22,601 bases of DNA from DATKCJ01 sp035513275 (GTDB taxonomy: Bacteria > Verrucomicrobiota > Verrucomicrobiia > Opitutales > Opitutaceae). Below the pieces are notes generated by a model. The model was not told the DNA's origin, did not search any database, and worked only from the letters and a program-made list of their open reading frames with translations. The stretch covers positions 1 through 22,601 of the forward strand of contig DATKCJ010000260.1 in NCBI GenBank assembly GCA_035513275.1, read 5' to 3'. This document shows, piece after piece, positions 5,973-14,069 of this stretch; the first letter of the stretch is position 1, and each line of letters opens with the position of its first letter. The translations under genes and the position numbers were made by a program.

Positions 5973-7328
5973 TCATTCAGCCTCGCGAAACGGCCACCAC
6001 CCGATCGCCTTCATCCGGATGTCAAGCTTGGGGCCGGTGAACAGTTCTATCGTCGCATCGGTGTCGCGCCGGAACGCGCGGAGCTCTTCGTCGTGAGCGA
6101 GTGCCAGCACAAGATCGCCGATCACGGCCGTCGACTCGACGACAAGTTGTTCCGGCAGCTTGTCGATCGTGTCGGCCATATCGTGATAGTAGCGCACCGA
6201 GTCGCGAGGGATCGGCGCGTTGAAGGTGATGGCCCGCACTCCGGCGAGCTGGTAGGGCGTGTGATCGCTGCCGAACCAGTTCACGTTCTCGACACCTCTT
6301 TCGAGCGCAAGCGCACCGCGGCCCGTGTTCCAGCGCACAAGCGCGGCCACGAGCGAGGCGTCGCCGAGCGCGTTCACCGCGATCGGCACGCCGACCATGT
6401 CGAGATTGATCATCGCAACAATCGGTGTGTCGCCGACCCGCGACGCGCCATGCCTCGAGCCCCACAGACCCAGCTCCTCGCCGTTGAACCAGACGAGCTC
6501 GACTGTCCGCCGAAGTGCGCGCCCGCGAAGCGCGTGTGCGATCGCGTAGAGCTGCGCAATGCCCAGCCCGTTGTCGACCGCTCCCTGGCCGAGATCCCAA
6601 CTGTCGAAATGTGCGCCGACGAGGATCCGCTCGGGCGACTCGCCCGGGAGCGTCAGCCGCAGGTTGGCCGACTGGGTTTCGACACAGCGCGAGCGCGTTT
6701 CCATCCGCACGCGGACTTTCGCGCCGCCGGCGATCAGCCGCTGCATCCAGAGTCCCTCCTCCTGCGTAATCGAGTAGGCGGGCACTGCCAGCGGCTCGCC
6801 GATGAAACTGCCGGTGCGCGCGAGAAGTTGGCCGCCGCCCTCACGGTTGATCTGGAGAATGCCGCGCGCGCCTCGCTCCGCGGCGATCCGCGTGTATTCG
6901 CGCGGCTGCAATCCTGTCGAAGAAGCGAGCAGCACCACCCTGCCCTGCGCATCGGAGGGATACTCCTCCGAGCGGCCCTGCCCGACATACACGACATCCG
7001 CCTCGAAGGCCTCGTGCGGTTCCGAATAGGCCAGCGCCGCGACCCGGAGCGTCCGCTCAAGCGGAGCGATCATCGCAACCGAATCATTGCCGCGCTCCCA
7101 CCCTCGCATCCGGAATGCCTCGAACTCCGGCTCGTGCCCCAGCGAACGCAGTTCCGCGGCGAGTTGCTCGAGCGCACCGCTGTTCGCTGTGGTGCCAGTT
7201 GCCCGGCCGCCATGTGCATCGCAGAGGCGCACGAGCATCGCGTGCGCGGCACGCGACGACTCGTCGAACACCGCACCACAGGCCGCGGTCACAAGCCAGA
7301 GTGTCAGGATCAGGATTCTCGTAACCAT
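5973..7328 (-). CDS. secreted M28-family zinc metallopeptidase with PA-like domain
   Basis: A 451-aa aminopeptidase/carboxypeptidase-type enzyme with a co-catalytic di-zinc centre. Residues 1-18 are a signal peptide (MVTRILILTLWLVTAACG); Cys17 is not in a good lipobox. Residues 105-200 look like a protease-associated insert (ADVVYVGQGR, ARGILQINREGG). The zinc ligands and catalytic acid are all visible: His240 (ILVGAHFD), Asp252 (GAVDNG), Glu284/Glu285 (NGEELGLWGS), Asp310 (MINLDMVG) and His356 (GSDHTPYQLAG). The ATG overlaps the end of the GH127 gene by 19 nt and is preceded by one of the few strong Shine-Dalgarno sequences here (GGAGAAGGAGAG, about 8 nt upstream), indicating coupled translation. 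The longer open frame back to 7571 is a shadow of GH127. Likely role: trimming peptides or deglycosylated glycopeptides in the periplasm. Confidence 0.9.
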   Translation of the reverse strand: MVTRILILTLWLVTAACGAVFDESSRAAHAMLVRLCDAHGGRATGTTANSGALEQLAAELRSLGHEPEFEAFRMRGWERGNDSVAMIAPLERTLRVAALAYSEPHEAFEADVVYVGQGRSEEYPSDAQGRVVLLASSTGLQPREYTRIAAERGARGILQINREGGGQLLARTGSFIGEPLAVPAYSITQEEGLWMQRLIAGGAKVRVRMETRSRCVETQSANLRLTLPGESPERILVGAHFDSWDLGQGAVDNGLGIAQLYAIAHALRGRALRRTVELVWFNGEELGLWGSRHGASRVGDTPIVAMINLDMVGVPIAVNALGDASLVAALVRWNTGRGALALERGVENVNWFGSDHTPYQLAGVRAITFNAPIPRDSVRYYHDMADTIDKLPEQLVVESTAVIGDLVLALAHDEELRAFRRDTDATIELFTGPKLDIRMKAIGWWPFREAE

Positions 7329-9238
7329 ACTCGCATCTCTCCTTCTCCGCGGTTTGCCCACAAAGCATACGGCACCGCGCGGAAGTGCACGGGGACCGGT
7401 ATCGGGGCCTCCGTTGAGTAAAGTGCATCCGCGGCCGGGGTGCGCAGCGCCTCGCCCTCGACGACAGCGCATCCGTTGAGCAAATCGGAATCGAATCGCG
7501 CCTCCAATGTCGCACCGCGCGGAAGGCTCAGCGCGGCGAGAATCGGGCCGTTGTCGATCTCCTCGACGCAATACACGATCGGTCCCCGCTGGAGTGCCAC
7601 TTGTCCCGCGGCCGAAGTGACCCGCGGGTCGGCGCGCACACGCTCCACCGGCATCGGCAGATCGAGAACGATGCGATCGCCGCGACCCCAGCGACGGCGC
7701 ACCCGCGCATAGCCGGACACAGCCTCAATCCGAGTTTCCACTCCATTCACCTCGAGCAGCAACGCACGGCACCAACCCGGAACTCGCAAATGCAGAGTGA
7801 ACTCCGTGACGCTCGCGGACTCGAACTCGATCTCAACGCGCCCCTCCCACGGATAGCGCGTGCGGATCGCGAGCCTCACTTCAGTGCCACCGAGTTCGAT
7901 GGCAACCGATCCGCCGAAGTAGAGGTGCAGTGCGATCCCGTCGGCCACACGCGAACACGCGTAGTCGCCGATTGACGCGAGAAGCCGCGCAACATTCGGG
8001 GGACAGCACGCGCAGCCGAACCACGGCACGCGCTGCGTCTTCACAAGGTGCGTGTCGTGACGCCGCTTCGCCACGGCGGGCACGACCTCGAGCGGGTTGA
8101 CGTAAAAAAACGTCCGTCCGTCGAGCGCGAGCCCAGCGAGCACGTTGTTGAGAAGTGCGCGCTCCATCACGTCGGCGTGCGAACCATCCAGTTCGAGCTC
8201 GAGCATCCGGCGCGCGCACATGACAACGCCGATCCCGGCACACGTCTCGGCGTAGGCGCGGTCAGGCGGCAGGTCGAACGGCTCGCAGAACTTTTCGCCG
8301 TGCGGCTCCGATCCAACGCCGCCGGTGATGTAGAGGTGACGCCCAACGATCGCTTTCCATAGCCGCCTACTTTGCTCCGCGAGCGCCACATCAGAGCGCT
8401 CGACGGCGAGGTCGATCATCGCGGCGAGCAGATACATCATCCGCACGGCGTGCCCGACAGGCTCATCGAGTTCCGAGACCGGCCGCGCGGCTTGGAGTGT
8501 GGCGAGTCCGTCGTGATGCATGTGCCAGGGCAGCTCCTTGTCGCCGCGACGCCGCGCCTCCTCCTCAAAGTAGTTCGGCGACCGGCCGCGCTGCGAGATG
8601 AAGTAGCCAGCGAGGTCGATGTATCGGCGCACGCCTGTTGCGCGCGCGAGCTTCACGAGCGCGAGTTCAATCTCCTCGTGCCCGCAGTAGCCGGGAATCT
8701 GATCCGGCTGTGGACCGAACGTCTGGTCGATCATGTCGGCGAGCTTGCACACAACATCGAGCAGCGTGCGCTTTCCGGTCGCCTCGAAGTGCGCGACGCC
8801 CGCTTCGATGAAGTGACCGGCGACGTAAAGCTCGTGGCAGTCGCGCAGATTGGCCCAGCGCTTGTCGGGCTCGACCAGTTGAAAGTAGGTATTGAGGTAT
8901 CCGTCGTCGCGCTGGGCCTTCGCGATCGTCGCGATGGTCCGGTCGAGCTCGGCATCGAGCGCGGGATTGGGATGCGTGCCCAGCCGGTAGCTCGCCGCCT
9001 CGATCCACTTCGCAAGGTCGGAATCCTGCCAGAAGAGTCCGTGGAACTCACCGACCTTTTCGCCGGCTGCTACCTGGAGGTTGTGCACACATCCGCTCCG
9101 TTCCGCTCCGGGAATCCGATCGTTGAGCGCCTCCCACTGCCAAGGTATCACCGTTTCTCGCACAAGCCGCGCGCGGTCCGCAAGAAAGCCGTGATCGAGC
9201 GAAATCTGGTCGAGCGGAAGCGCAGTCGGATAGCTCAT
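7310..9238 (-). CDS. GH127 family glycosidase, probable beta-L-arabinofuranosidase
   Basis: A 642-aa enzyme of the HypBA1 type, a retaining glycosidase using a zinc-bound cysteine nucleophile. Against the published HypBA1 residues (Glu322, Glu338, Cys340, Cys417, Cys418), this protein has Glu315 (PHGEKFC), Glu331 and Cys333 (YAETCAG), and Cys411/Cys412 (FGCACCPPN), all with matching spacing. The N-terminal (alpha/alpha) barrel is followed by beta-sandwich domains (VPWFGC to the C-terminus). No signal peptide is present, so it should act in the cytosol on imported oligosaccharides. Start ATG 9238 lies 13 nt after the previous stop; the open frame to 9409 is a shadow. GH127 includes beta-L-arabinofuranosidases acting on hydroxyproline-linked arabinans and an aceric-acid hydrolase acting on RG-II, so substrate is not certain. 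Confidence 0.93.
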   Translation of the reverse strand: MSYPTALPLDQISLDHGFLADRARLVRETVIPWQWEALNDRIPGAERSGCVHNLQVAAGEKVGEFHGLFWQDSDLAKWIEAASYRLGTHPNPALDAELDRTIATIAKAQRDDGYLNTYFQLVEPDKRWANLRDCHELYVAGHFIEAGVAHFEATGKRTLLDVVCKLADMIDQTFGPQPDQIPGYCGHEEIELALVKLARATGVRRYIDLAGYFISQRGRSPNYFEEEARRRGDKELPWHMHHDGLATLQAARPVSELDEPVGHAVRMMYLLAAMIDLAVERSDVALAEQSRRLWKAIVGRHLYITGGVGSEPHGEKFCEPFDLPPDRAYAETCAGIGVVMCARRMLELELDGSHADVMERALLNNVLAGLALDGRTFFYVNPLEVVPAVAKRRHDTHLVKTQRVPWFGCACCPPNVARLLASIGDYACSRVADGIALHLYFGGSVAIELGGTEVRLAIRTRYPWEGRVEIEFESASVTEFTLHLRVPGWCRALLLEVNGVETRIEAVSGYARVRRRWGRGDRIVLDLPMPVERVRADPRVTSAAGQVALQRGPIVYCVEEIDNGPILAALSLPRGATLEARFDSDLLNGCAVVEGEALRTPAADALYSTEAPIPVPVHFRAVPYALWANRGEGEMRVWLRES

Positions 9239-9251
9239 GCGTAGCGCCCGG

Positions 9252-11165
9252 CTACTCTGGCAGCACGCGGTCCGTGATCGTAAGCGTGTTGAAATCGAGG
9301 ACGCGCTCGAGCCGGCCGTGCGTGATCGTGAGGTTTCGCGAGCCGCGCTCCGCGTTGAGATGCGGTCCCTCGAAGAGCTTCCACTTGTTGTAGTCGACCG
9401 CGACGCCATCGACAGCGGGAGTCTCGCCGTAGGTGAAGGCGACGCTCTTGCCGCGCAGTGTCGTGAACTTCACGGAAGGCACGGGCTCGAGCGAAAACTC
9501 AAGCGGCAGCGCGCGGATCGCGGACTGGAACGCCGCGAAATCTGCGAACTCGTCCGCGCTCGCGGCCTGCACGATCGTGCCGTTCTTGAGGTGCGGGCTG
9601 ACGAGAAGCTTGTCGCCCTTCTCGCCGAGATTGACGCGATCCCACTTGTATCCGCTCTTCGACGAAAGCTGCCTGTAGCCGAGGCGTGGCTGCCACTCGT
9701 AGGGCGCGAGCGGCCGGTAGGCGAGGAACGCCTCGCCGCCTCGCGCGAAAATCCACCCGGAGTCGTCGATGGTGACCTCGGCGAGGTCCTTGGAGAAGAA
9801 GCCGTTCACCCGCGGAAAGTCGGCGCCCTCCGGGATGTTGTAGAGCGCGATGACCGCGTCGAGATCCTGAAACACCTGCTCGTAGGGAGAGCTGCCAAGG
9901 ATCGTGTCGGGCACGCCGTAGGATGGCTTTCCCTGGCTCGCGAGCGCCTCGATCATGTGATCGGGCAGCTCCGTGAAATACATCTGCATGACCTTGCCGG
10001 AGGAGAGCGGGTGCAGCGAATAGATCGTGTTGTGCACGCCGCGCGGATCGGGAACCGACCACGTGACGTCCCACACGTGCGCCTGGATCGGATCGGTGAT
10101 CATGCCACCCTGCGTGGAGCCGACGGCGTAGTCGCGCGTCAGGTAGTTTGTCTTGTAGACGAGCGGCATGAGTTCGTCGCTGTAGCGCCAGCGGCGGCGG
10201 GTGCGCTTGAGGTCGCGCTGCAGAAACGGTTCGTCGCGGTCGGCTGCAATCCGGTGGATCACTTCGGGGAGCACGTAGTTGTCCGCGACAACCGCGAAGA
10301 AGATACCCCATCCGCCGTATCCCGGCGGCGGCGGCGTGTTGCCAAACATCTGCCAGCTAAAATACGACGAGAGCGCGAGCCATCGCTGGACGACGGAGGT
10401 GTCGTCGGTGCGCGCGTTGGGGCCGCGGAGCACGCCGTCGAGCGTGTTGGCGGCGAGATCGGCCATGAGCCAGTCGAGCTTCATGTGCCCGCGCTGGCGC
10501 ATCTCGGGATCCTGCGCCCAGGTGGCTAGGTAGAGCATCGGGATCGCGTATTCGCCGATGTAGTGCGTCGGGTTGAACTCGCCCTGCCCGATCGTCGTGC
10601 CGAGGTCCATCCAGTGCAGGAGAAACTCCTTCGCCTCGGCGCGGTTCTCCGCGGAACTCTTGCCGTTGAACCAGCTATCCGCGGCATCTTCGGGATGGAG
10701 TTCCGCCATGAGAAAGAGCGACGCGTAATACATCACCCAGTGATTCTCTGTGTCGCCGCGCTGTGGAAAATACGTTCGCCACGCCGAGCGGATCGCGGCC
10801 TTCGCCTCAGGGGTGAGTTGGTCGCGGCCGAGATACGAGACAGCGGTCCACGGAAACATCCAGAACATGTCCCCGCTCTGCTGGCCGCTCATTATTTCGA
10901 CCACGCGTGCCGACACCACCCCGGCATCCTCGCGGAGCGCGAGCTTGGCGACGATCGCGCCCGTGCCGAAGGTCGCGGGGTCGTCGGGCTTGATCGAGTC
11001 CGAATACCAGCGGAGCACCTCGTGCATGCGCGCCAGATAGGCCCTGCGCAGCGTGTCGGGCCGCATATCGGCCGGCGGCTCCGGCATGGGGCTGGTGCTC
11101 GCAGGCTGCGCGGCAGCAGCCAGCGGAAGGATTGCGGCGAGGAAAAGGAGAATTCGATTTGTCAT
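9252..11165 (-). CDS. large secreted protein of unknown family, possible toroid-type glycosidase or lyase
   Basis: A 637-aa protein with a clean signal peptide (MTNRILLFLAAILPLAAAAQ). Residues about 35-330 are helix-rich with repeated aromatic/acid patches (GDMFWMFPWTAVSYLG, GDTENHWVMYYASLF, FNPTHYIGEYAIPMLYLATW, MKLDWLMADLAANTLDGVL), the look of an (alpha/alpha)6 toroid as in polysaccharide lyases and several glycosidases. The rest is beta-rich (WIFARGGEAFLAYRPL, GTIVQAASADEFADF), resembling the sandwich that follows such toroids. I cannot assign it to a numbered CAZy family, and no catalytic residues are claimed. It sits between the Asp-box propeller (16 nt upstream) and GH127 (13 nt downstream), so it is almost certainly in the same transcript. 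ATG 11165 is chosen because it begins the signal peptide; there is no clear Shine-Dalgarno sequence. Confidence 0.82.
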   Translation of the reverse strand: MTNRILLFLAAILPLAAAAQPASTSPMPEPPADMRPDTLRRAYLARMHEVLRWYSDSIKPDDPATFGTGAIVAKLALREDAGVVSARVVEIMSGQQSGDMFWMFPWTAVSYLGRDQLTPEAKAAIRSAWRTYFPQRGDTENHWVMYYASLFLMAELHPEDAADSWFNGKSSAENRAEAKEFLLHWMDLGTTIGQGEFNPTHYIGEYAIPMLYLATWAQDPEMRQRGHMKLDWLMADLAANTLDGVLRGPNARTDDTSVVQRWLALSSYFSWQMFGNTPPPPGYGGWGIFFAVVADNYVLPEVIHRIAADRDEPFLQRDLKRTRRRWRYSDELMPLVYKTNYLTRDYAVGSTQGGMITDPIQAHVWDVTWSVPDPRGVHNTIYSLHPLSSGKVMQMYFTELPDHMIEALASQGKPSYGVPDTILGSSPYEQVFQDLDAVIALYNIPEGADFPRVNGFFSKDLAEVTIDDSGWIFARGGEAFLAYRPLAPYEWQPRLGYRQLSSKSGYKWDRVNLGEKGDKLLVSPHLKNGTIVQAASADEFADFAAFQSAIRALPLEFSLEPVPSVKFTTLRGKSVAFTYGETPAVDGVAVDYNKWKLFEGPHLNAERGSRNLTITHGRLERVLDFNTLTITDRVLPE

Positions 11166-11181
11166 TTCGATGGGGCCGCGA

Positions 11182-12195
11182 TCAGCGCGCGCGAGGAACG
11201 AAGATGAAGTTGCGGATGACCGAGGCTTCCATGCCGATGGCCTTCCATGTGCGACCGAAGTCGGACGACGCATACAGCGCATTATCGTAGACCGCCGCGT
11301 AGAGCCGTCCGTCATCGGGATCGACCGCTGTTCTCCACACACGATGCAGTGGCGGGAGCCCGATGTTGCGTTCGGTCCACGTGCGTCCGTCATCCTCGCT
11401 GGTGATGATTCCGAGCGTCCAGCCCGCGATCGCGGTGCGGCCACGCTGCTTCGGATCGAATGCGACACTGTAGAGCGCCTTCTCCGAAGGCACCTGCGGC
11501 AGGCGAGCCCACGTGAGTCCGGAGTCGCGCGACTCGAGCGCGCCCGCACTTTGCGAGACAGCGATCCAGTGCGCCGGATCGTGCGGCGACTGCTGGATGT
11601 CGTTCACCGTGTCGACAGTCTCGAACACGCGGCCCCAGGAGCGCGCGCCGTCTTCTGTAAGGTAGATGCCGGTCTCGCACCCGGCGAAGACCCGACCCGC
11701 GCGCGTGCGGTCGACCTGCAACGTCTGCGTGTATTTCCCGCGCTCCGGCAGGCCGGCCTCGCGGCGCTCCCATGTCTCGCCGCAATCGTCGGAGACGATG
11801 AACCCGTCGGGAAGGCCCGCGTAGACTGTGTCAGGATTCACCGCGTCGAGCGCTAGCGCCTTGGGCTCGGTTTCCTGCCAGCCGGTGACGAGTCGCCACG
11901 TCACACCGCCGTCGGCGCTGCGCATCACGCCGCTCAATCCGGCACCGTAGACCCGCGTCGAATCGCGCGGATCGAATGCGAGCGTGATGAGGAGCGGCAG
12001 GTGGTGGCCGACGTGCCCGTAGGTGTTGTCGGGACCGCGCGCATAGATGCCGTCGAGCGCCTCGCCACGTGCGCCCATGACGCGGCTCGATGCGTTGATC
12101 GACGCGGCGAGGTAGAGATCGTGCGAGGCGGCACACACGGCGATCGGGCACGCCGCAAGGAGGGAAAGGATTATGCGACCGGGGTGGAATGTCAT
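11182..12195 (-). CDS. secreted Asp-box (BNR) beta-propeller protein, sialidase/VPS10-like
   Basis: A 337-aa exported protein with signal peptide (IILSLLAACPIAVCAASHD). Six Asp boxes of the S-x-D-x-G-x-T-W type occur at residues 93-100 (SADGGVTW), 135-142 (SDDCGETW), 180-187 (TEDGARSW), 222-229 (SRDSGLTW), 266-273 (SEDDGRTW) and 310-317 (SSDFGRTW). The spacing of 42-45 residues indicates a six- or seven-bladed propeller. Such folds include sialidases, GH74 xyloglucanases and non-catalytic binding or photosystem-assembly proteins. Sialidase arginine-triad or GH74 catalytic features are not evident, so binding or an undescribed hydrolase activity are both possible. It is the first gene of the five-gene minus operon, whose promoter must lie in the 62-nt divergent gap shared with the RidA gene. 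Confidence 0.85.
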   Translation of the reverse strand: MTFHPGRIILSLLAACPIAVCAASHDLYLAASINASSRVMGARGEALDGIYARGPDNTYGHVGHHLPLLITLAFDPRDSTRVYGAGLSGVMRSADGGVTWRLVTGWQETEPKALALDAVNPDTVYAGLPDGFIVSDDCGETWERREAGLPERGKYTQTLQVDRTRAGRVFAGCETGIYLTEDGARSWGRVFETVDTVNDIQQSPHDPAHWIAVSQSAGALESRDSGLTWARLPQVPSEKALYSVAFDPKQRGRTAIAGWTLGIITSEDDGRTWTERNIGLPPLHRVWRTAVDPDDGRLYAAVYDNALYASSDFGRTWKAIGMEASVIRNFIFVPRAR

Positions 12196-12257
12196 GGGAT
12201 GCGAAAGCGTTCTGGCGTTGCAGCCGGACGGTCGGCCGGGATTGGCTGTTGCCCGCC
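12196..12257. promoter_or_regulatory. 62-nt divergent intergenic region
   Basis: The only space between the minus operon (start 12195) and the + strand RidA gene (start 12258), so promoters for both should lie in or overlap it. I see no convincing -35/-10 pair. An AT-containing spot, GAAAGCGTTC (12203-12212), has short GAA/TTC symmetry but is too weak to call as an operator. Confidence 0.3.
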
Positions 12258-12785
12258 ATGAAAAAACTGCCCGCCTTGTTCCTGATTGTATTCTCCGCCA
12301 TCACGACTGCGAGCGCGCAGGACGATTCGCCCGAGGCGAGAATCGCCAAGCTCGGACTGACGCTGACCGAGGCGCCGCCGTCGATCGCGAACTACGTTCC
12401 GTTGGTGCAGACGGGAAACCTCGTGTTCCTCGCGGGACAGATCGCCCGCGATGCTGACGGGAAAGTCATCACCGGCAAAGTCGGGCGCGAGCTCAGCGAA
12501 CTGCAGGCCACCGAGGCCGCCCGCGCCTGCACACTGCAATTGCTCTCCTCGCTGAAGACCGAGGTGGGCGACCTTTCCAGAGTGAAGCGCGTCGTGCGCG
12601 TCGGCGGGTTCGTGAACTGCACTGACGACTTCACGGCGCACTCCAAGGTCATCAACGGATGCTCGGATCTGCTCGTCGCCGTCTTTGGTGAGGCGGGCCG
12701 CCACGCACGCGCGTCGGTCGGAGTGAACTCCCTTCCCTCCGGCGCCCCGGTGGAGATCGAGATGATCGTGGAACTGCGGGAGTAA
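12258..12785 (+). CDS. exported RidA/YjgF-family (enamine/imine deaminase) protein
   Basis: A 175-aa protein: signal peptide (MKKLPALFLIVFSAITTASA, residues 1-20) followed by a Rid domain of the subgroup with VFLAGQIARDADGKVITGKV (57-76) and ATEAARACTLQLLSSLK (84-100). The conserved Rid arginine is Arg151 (HARASVGVNSLP), and Glu167 in VEIEMIVEL matches the conserved glutamate of the RidA pocket, so the deaminase site appears intact. Rid proteins hydrolyse reactive enamines and imines released by PLP enzymes and are normally cytosolic, so an exported copy is unusual. The start is set by the signal peptide; the open frame from 12189 is not needed. It converges with the PLP-enzyme gene, their stops being 9 nt apart. 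Confidence 0.88.
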   Translation: MKKLPALFLIVFSAITTASAQDDSPEARIAKLGLTLTEAPPSIANYVPLVQTGNLVFLAGQIARDADGKVITGKVGRELSELQATEAARACTLQLLSSLKTEVGDLSRVKRVVRVGGFVNCTDDFTAHSKVINGCSDLLVAVFGEAGRHARASVGVNSLPSGAPVEIEMIVELRE

Positions 12786-12794
12786 TCGCATCGT

Positions 12795-14069
12795 TCAAAA
12801 GGCGCGGGACGCCGCGCGAACTGCGGCTACGACCCGGTCGCTCTCCGCGGGCGAGTTGAACACGTGGGTGGAAACGCGAATCGCCTCGAGTCCTTGTTCG
12901 GTCACGGGCCGGCAGCGAAGCTTGTGCTCCTTCATCAGGTAGCCGAACAGCGTGTGTGCGCCGGCGCGCTCGTGGCGAAACGTCGTGATCGATCCGCGCA
13001 ACGCTGCCGCTCGCGGAGTGAGCACCTCGATGCCCGCGACACCTGACAACCCATCCCTGATTCGCTCCGCAAGTTCCCTCCCTCGCGAGGCGATCCGCTC
13101 CCGCCCCAGGCGTTCGTGCCACCGGACTGCCTCGGCAAGACCTGCGACAAGCGCTGTGCTTCGTGTGCCGTATTCGTGGCGCGACGCGGCGCCGGCGTAG
13201 CTGATAACCCCGGGGAGCCGTGGCAAGTCGCCCGTGTGTGCGCCAGCGCCCGAGCATGCGACGTCCTCGAGGCGGTCGCGGCGGATGAAGAGCACACCCG
13301 TCTCGTGCGGGCCGCCGATCCATTTGTGCCCGCTGAAGGCATACGAGTCGCAGCCAAGCGCGTGGATATCCAGCGGGATCATTCCCGCCGCTTGCGCGCC
13401 ATCGACGTGAAACCAAATGCCGCGCGGGCGCGCGAGCCCGGCGATCGCAGCGACAGGAAACACGAGGCCCGTGGTGCAGGTGATGTGGCTGACCTGTATC
13501 ACGCGCGTGCGCGAGGTGATCAATTCGCGGATCTGCACGACGTTCGCCTCCGCACTTGTGGCATCGGGCTCGAAGAGACGCACGACAATGCCGCGGCGCT
13601 TTGCCTCGTTGAGCCACGGAAACGAGCCGCCCGGGTGCGCGTGTGTCTCGAAGATCACCTCGTCACCCGCGGACAGCGCAAGCCCCGCGGCGATGATCGA
13701 ATTGCCCTCGGTCGCGTTGCGAACGAAGCAAGTCTCCTCGGGAAGTGCGCCGATGAACCCGGCCACCGCGGCGCGCGCCGGCTCGAACTCCTCGCGACCG
13801 TGCTCGCAGTGTTCCTGAAGGCGACGCGATGCCGCATCGACGGCCTCGAGCACGGATGCCGGCGCAGGACCGAGACCGCCGCAGTTGAGATACGCCGGCG
13901 CAGGCAGGAGCGGATAGTGGGTGCGAGCCTCGCTCCAGTAGCGCTCGGGATCCGCCGCATCGAAACTCGGGAGCTCGCGAGCCCCCGCGGCTCTCGCGGG
14001 CACTCCTGCAAGAACGCCGATCACGCCGGCTCCAAGACCGCGGAGGAAATTGCGGCGTCCGGATTTCAT
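12795..14069 (-). CDS. Tat-exported PLP-dependent class V aminotransferase-fold enzyme (isopenicillin-N-epimerase/cysteine-desulfurase-like)
   Basis: A 424-aa fold-type I PLP enzyme. The N-terminus SGRRNFLRGLGAGVIGVLAG (residues 3-22) is a twin-arginine signal (RRNFLR plus hydrophobic stretch plus ARA), so the folded, cofactor-loaded enzyme should be exported. Catalytic features: NATEGNSIIAAGL (118-130) for phosphate binding, His144 stacking candidate (ETHAHPGGSF), Asp223 and Gln226 (FHVDGAQAAG), and Schiff-base Lys249 (FSGHKWIGGPHETG). The C-terminal domain includes RVSTHVFNS. Relatives include isopenicillin N epimerase-like, SufS-like and ergothioneine-lyase-like enzymes; the reaction cannot be read from sequence. 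The ATG overlaps the stop of the DUF6807 gene by 4 nt (ATGA), so translation is coupled. The longer frame to 14972 is a shadow. Confidence 0.9.
   Translation of the reverse strand: MKSGRRNFLRGLGAGVIGVLAGVPARAAGARELPSFDAADPERYWSEARTHYPLLPAPAYLNCGGLGPAPASVLEAVDAASRRLQEHCEHGREEFEPARAAVAGFIGALPEETCFVRNATEGNSIIAAGLALSAGDEVIFETHAHPGGSFPWLNEAKRRGIVVRLFEPDATSAEANVVQIRELITSRTRVIQVSHITCTTGLVFPVAAIAGLARPRGIWFHVDGAQAAGMIPLDIHALGCDSYAFSGHKWIGGPHETGVLFIRRDRLEDVACSGAGAHTGDLPRLPGVISYAGAASRHEYGTRSTALVAGLAEAVRWHERLGRERIASRGRELAERIRDGLSGVAGIEVLTPRAAALRGSITTFRHERAGAHTLFGYLMKEHKLRCRPVTEQGLEAIRVSTHVFNSPAESDRVVAAVRAASRAF

Noticed and set aside
5904..7421. 505-residue open frame on the + strand
   Set aside because: It lies antisense to the M28 peptidase and PepE genes, is rich in Arg/Ala/His with no domain features, and arises from the high G/C third-position bias. 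All zinc-ligand motifs are in the minus frame.
8372..9244. 290-residue open frame on the + strand
   Set aside because: Antisense to GH127, whose catalytic motifs confirm the minus strand.
9239..9409. 57-residue Ser/Arg-rich N-terminal extension of GH127
   Set aside because: Low-complexity shadow of the preceding gene's C-terminus; GH127 proteins begin near MSYPTALPLDQI.
9237..10529. 430-residue open frame on the + strand
   Set aside because: Antisense shadow of the secreted 637-residue protein. The minus frame has a signal peptide and coherent domain texture, the + frame a charged low-information composition.
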